NCBI GenBank assembly: GCA_016206785.1
Contig: JACQQV010000035.1
Span: forward strand, 1 to 34,351
Source: Candidatus Omnitrophota bacterium
Lineage (GTDB): Bacteria; Omnitrophota; Gorgyraeia; JACQQV01
Length of the DNA: 34,351 nucleotides
Direction: 5' to 3'
Both the position numbers and the translations under genes were made by a program. Numbering within the stretch: the stretch's first letter is position 1; each line of letters starts with the position of its first letter. Positions 32,464 through 34,351 of this stretch are shown piece by piece. The notes below the pieces were generated by a model. It was not told the origin of the DNA. It saw nothing but the letters and a program-made list of their open reading frames with translations, and did not search any database.

Positions 32464-34351
32464 TTGAATGGCCTTTTAAAGTCAAAGACACTCACTCTCT
32501 TCACCCTTCAGTTTTTCCTCTTTTCCATCCTCCCGATCCCTTCCGCCCACGCCGGTGAGTTTCGTGTCTTTGGTCCAAAAAGTTACATTCGTGATACCTC
32601 TAGTCCCGATACAATCACCGATACCTTTCAAGTTCTAAATCCCAATACAGCCTACACCCTTCGTCTTACAAACGGAAGTCTGCAAGACTCTACTACTGAA
32701 AAGGTTTCAAGTTCTATCATCACGCTTAATGGGACAGAGGTCGTTACTCCCCAAGACTTCAATCAAAACGTCTCTTCTCTTACTGTTCCTGTCCAACTGT
32801 TATCCTCCAATGCCCTTTCTGTGGAACTTCGCTCAAAGCCCGGTGGCACCCTTCACGGAGAAATTGTCGGAATTGATAATGAATTGCCGGTCCTTCAAAT
32901 CCTCACCCCTCAGCATGGCCAAGTTCTTGACACCGACACCATGGAGGTTCAGATCAATCTCTCGGATGGGATTTCTGGAATCAATCCTCAGAGTTTTCAT
33001 GTTACTTTAAATGGCGTCGATAAAACCTCTTTCTTCACACTTCCTTCTCCCACGCTTTCTTCCTCTGTCACAGGAACTTTGACACTTCCTGAAGGACAAA
33101 ACGCTTTAATCGCTTCTATTCAGGATCAGGCAGGAAATGCAACACAAGCATCCGTTACTTTTACTGTGTTACTCACTCCTCCTGTAACCCCTGCTTCCGG
33201 GTTTATTCATGGCGAGGTCTTTGATGCCTTAAGCGGAGCCCCTTTGGAAGGCGCGGTCATTTCGGTTCGGGGTATTCAAGGAATTGTGCGCACCGCTCCC
33301 GACGGGAGATTTTCCTTTCCGACCCCTGGAACAGGCGAATTCCTTCTCATGATTGAAAAGGAAAATTACACTGTTGCGCAAAGGCGTGTGAATGTGGTCG
33401 GAACGCGGGATGCCTCCGTCGACCCTGCATTTCTCACACCGCTTGATCCTCACACCACTGTCGTGGGGCCTCAAGGAGGGACGGCTACAACGTCGGATGG
33501 ATCAGTTTCACTGGTCATTCCGCCGGGAGCCCTTGCGGAAAATGTCCCGATCCGGATGACCTCCATCACCTCCTCAAAGAGGCTTCCTTCCCCGTTTCCG
33601 GAAGGGGCATCCTTCGCCCATGCCCTCGATATTCAACCAGAAGTCACTTTAAGTCAACCCGCCCTTCTCCGGATTGCCAATATGCCCGGTTTTGCCCCCG
33701 GGACACCGATTCCGATCGCCCTCTACAACATGGAAACCCTTGTCTGGGAGAATTTTGGAATGGCGACCGTTTCTTCCGACGGTGCGTTTGTCGAAATTTT
33801 CATCAATCATTTTTCGCATTATGGGTGTCCTCTCCCTGCGCCCCCTCCTCAGGGGAGAAAACCGAGCGGTCCGGACGGAAGAAACTCAGCCCCAGAAAAT
33901 TTAACTACGGATGTAAAAGATAGAGGCAGAGGATGTTCTTTATCCGTCGGCTCAGAGGTCGGCCTGCGGGATGGAGCCCTTCGCGTTGATTATTCACTTC
34001 CATCGGTGAGAAGACTCGACCAGTCACAACCTCTTACGTTAGTCTACGCATCCGATACAGTTAAGCCGGATCCCCTTATCGACACAGAAACTCTCATCGA
34101 TCCCAGTAGTGTTCCTGGGGGAGAACCTGGGACCCTTGTTCCCATAACAGCCGGCTTCAAGGTTCTCGTCGAAGGAATTCAGAAGGAAGTAAAGTTTCAG
34201 GGAACCCAGGGATCGGCGACGCAGCGGTATCTATGGGATGGAAAAAATGGAAGGGGAGAAATCGTCCCATCCGGAAGTTATCCCTATACCGTTGAACTCA
34301 CCCACGACTACCAGGCCAATTTCTTTACGAGTAACGGCGTCGGCGGAGAGC
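32464..34351 (+). CDS. Large secreted multidomain protein, probably RHS/YD-repeat type, 3'-truncated by window edge
   Basis: The frame stays open from TTG 32464 to the window end (629 codons, no stop). GAGGAG is 6 nt before the start. The signal peptide is LFTLQFFLFSILPIPSAHA with cleavage after AHA. Domains in order: a beta-rich region (~32-140); an Ig-like domain (~145-240, VLQILTPQHGQVLDTDTMEV; QDQAGNATQASVTFTV); a carboxypeptidase-regulatory-like domain (~246-325, GEVFDALSGAPLEGAVISVRG; DGRFSFPTPG); a ZU5-like region (~337-455, GGTATTSDGSVSLVIPPGAL); a GLRDGALRVDYSLPSVRR block (near 499) that typically precedes RHS repeats; and a FlgD-like YLWDGKNGRGEIVPSGSYPYT (~588-608). It is exported, and may be a polymorphic toxin or surface protein. 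The RHS/YD repeats themselves are not in view. Confidence 0.8.
   Translation, partial: MNGLLKSKTLTLFTLQFFLFSILPIPSAHAGEFRVFGPKSYIRDTSSPDTITDTFQVLNPNTAYTLRLTNGSLQDSTTEKVSSSIITLNGTEVVTPQDFNQNVSSLTVPVQLLSSNALSVELRSKPGGTLHGEIVGIDNELPVLQILTPQHGQVLDTDTMEVQINLSDGISGINPQSFHVTLNGVDKTSFFTLPSPTLSSSVTGTLTLPEGQNALIASIQDQAGNATQASVTFTVLLTPPVTPASGFIHGEVFDALSGAPLEGAVISVRGIQGIVRTAPDGRFSFPTPGTGEFLLMIEKENYTVAQRRVNVVGTRDASVDPAFLTPLDPHTTVVGPQGGTATTSDGSVSLVIPPGALAENVPIRMTSITSSKRLPSPFPEGASFAHALDIQPEVTLSQPALLRIANMPGFAPGTPIPIALYNMETLVWENFGMATVSSDGAFVEIFINHFSHYGCPLPAPPPQGRKPSGPDGRNSAPENLTTDVKDRGRGCSLSVGSEVGLRDGALRVDYSLPSVRRLDQSQPLTLVYASDTVKPDPLIDTETLIDPSSVPGGEPGTLVPITAGFKVLVEGIQKEVKFQGTQGSATQRYLWDGKNGRGEIVPSGSYPYTVELTHDYQANFFTSNGVGGE

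Noticed and set aside
1-34351. CRISPR array, insertion sequence or prophage
   Set aside because: No regularly spaced direct repeats, transposase, integrase or phage structural gene is visible; the only mobile-looking items are the miniature palindromes.

Overview
The window is 34.35 kb of a moderate-GC bacterial chromosome in which every supported gene lies on the + strand. It reads as a Gram-negative (diderm) organism: it has a nearly complete type II secretion system (T2SS) with an outer-membrane secretin, PgsA/PgpA phospholipid synthesis, and a dnaG-rpoD macromolecular synthesis operon. Gene style resembles Nitrospirota or deltaproteobacterial-type lineages, but I cannot fix the taxon from sequence alone.

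Layout. (1) 1-906: 3' part of the tRNA methylthiotransferase gene mtaB. (2) 919-8818: tightly overlapping T2SS operon gspE-F-G-H-I-J-K-L-M. (3) 8832-12574: a second T2SS unit with its own consensus promoter and a palindromic operator: small MerR-type regulator, ExeA-like ATPase, GspC-like protein, and a GspD secretin carrying an extra TonB-C-like domain. (4) 12708-16810: cvpA-dnaG-rpoD, ending in a terminator whose loop holds an extended -10 promoter. (5) 16811-18537: two tRNAs, a zinc-ribbon coiled-coil protein, RNase HI and RNase P RNA. (6) 18557-23915: a membrane and sugar-transfer cluster (DUF2079 protein, methyltransferase, dolichol-phosphate-mannose-synthase-like GT2, a small membrane protein, GT-C-like protein). 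(7) 23872-32394: rpsO-pnp-uppP-ftsK-rodZ-rimO-pgsA-pgpA from a consensus promoter. (8) 32400 to the end: a large secreted multidomain (probably RHS/YD-type) protein that runs off the window.

The most interesting layer is a family of very small palindromic insertions sitting inside functional genes. A 29-bp palindrome (arms YCCCGTTAGAGAY and its complement around GAA) is inserted in gspH and rimO. In each case 29 bp plus a 4-bp flanking repeat gives 33 bp, so 11 codons are added in frame. Removing it from gspH restores a textbook prepilin leader, and removing it from rimO restores an uninterrupted TRAM region. An 82-bp version with the same ends and a perfect TGAA repeat sits exactly at the gspF/gspG junction. 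Deleting it rebuilds a 4-bp ATGA overlap and the leader MNEKGFTFIEIM, so the present gspG ribosome-binding site and start codon came from inside the element. A half copy lies at the start of the small gene at 22066. A second palindrome type (CCGCCAA...TTGGCGG) is inserted in the exeA-like gene, and similar hairpins occur twice in RNase P RNA.

Together the window looks like ordinary core chromosome (secretion, replication and transcription, envelope) invaded by miniature in-frame palindromes, with accessory secreted-protein DNA beginning at the right end. Promoters share one style: TTGACA, a 17-bp spacer, then TATACT or TATAGT, at 8832, 12708, 23872 and 32400.
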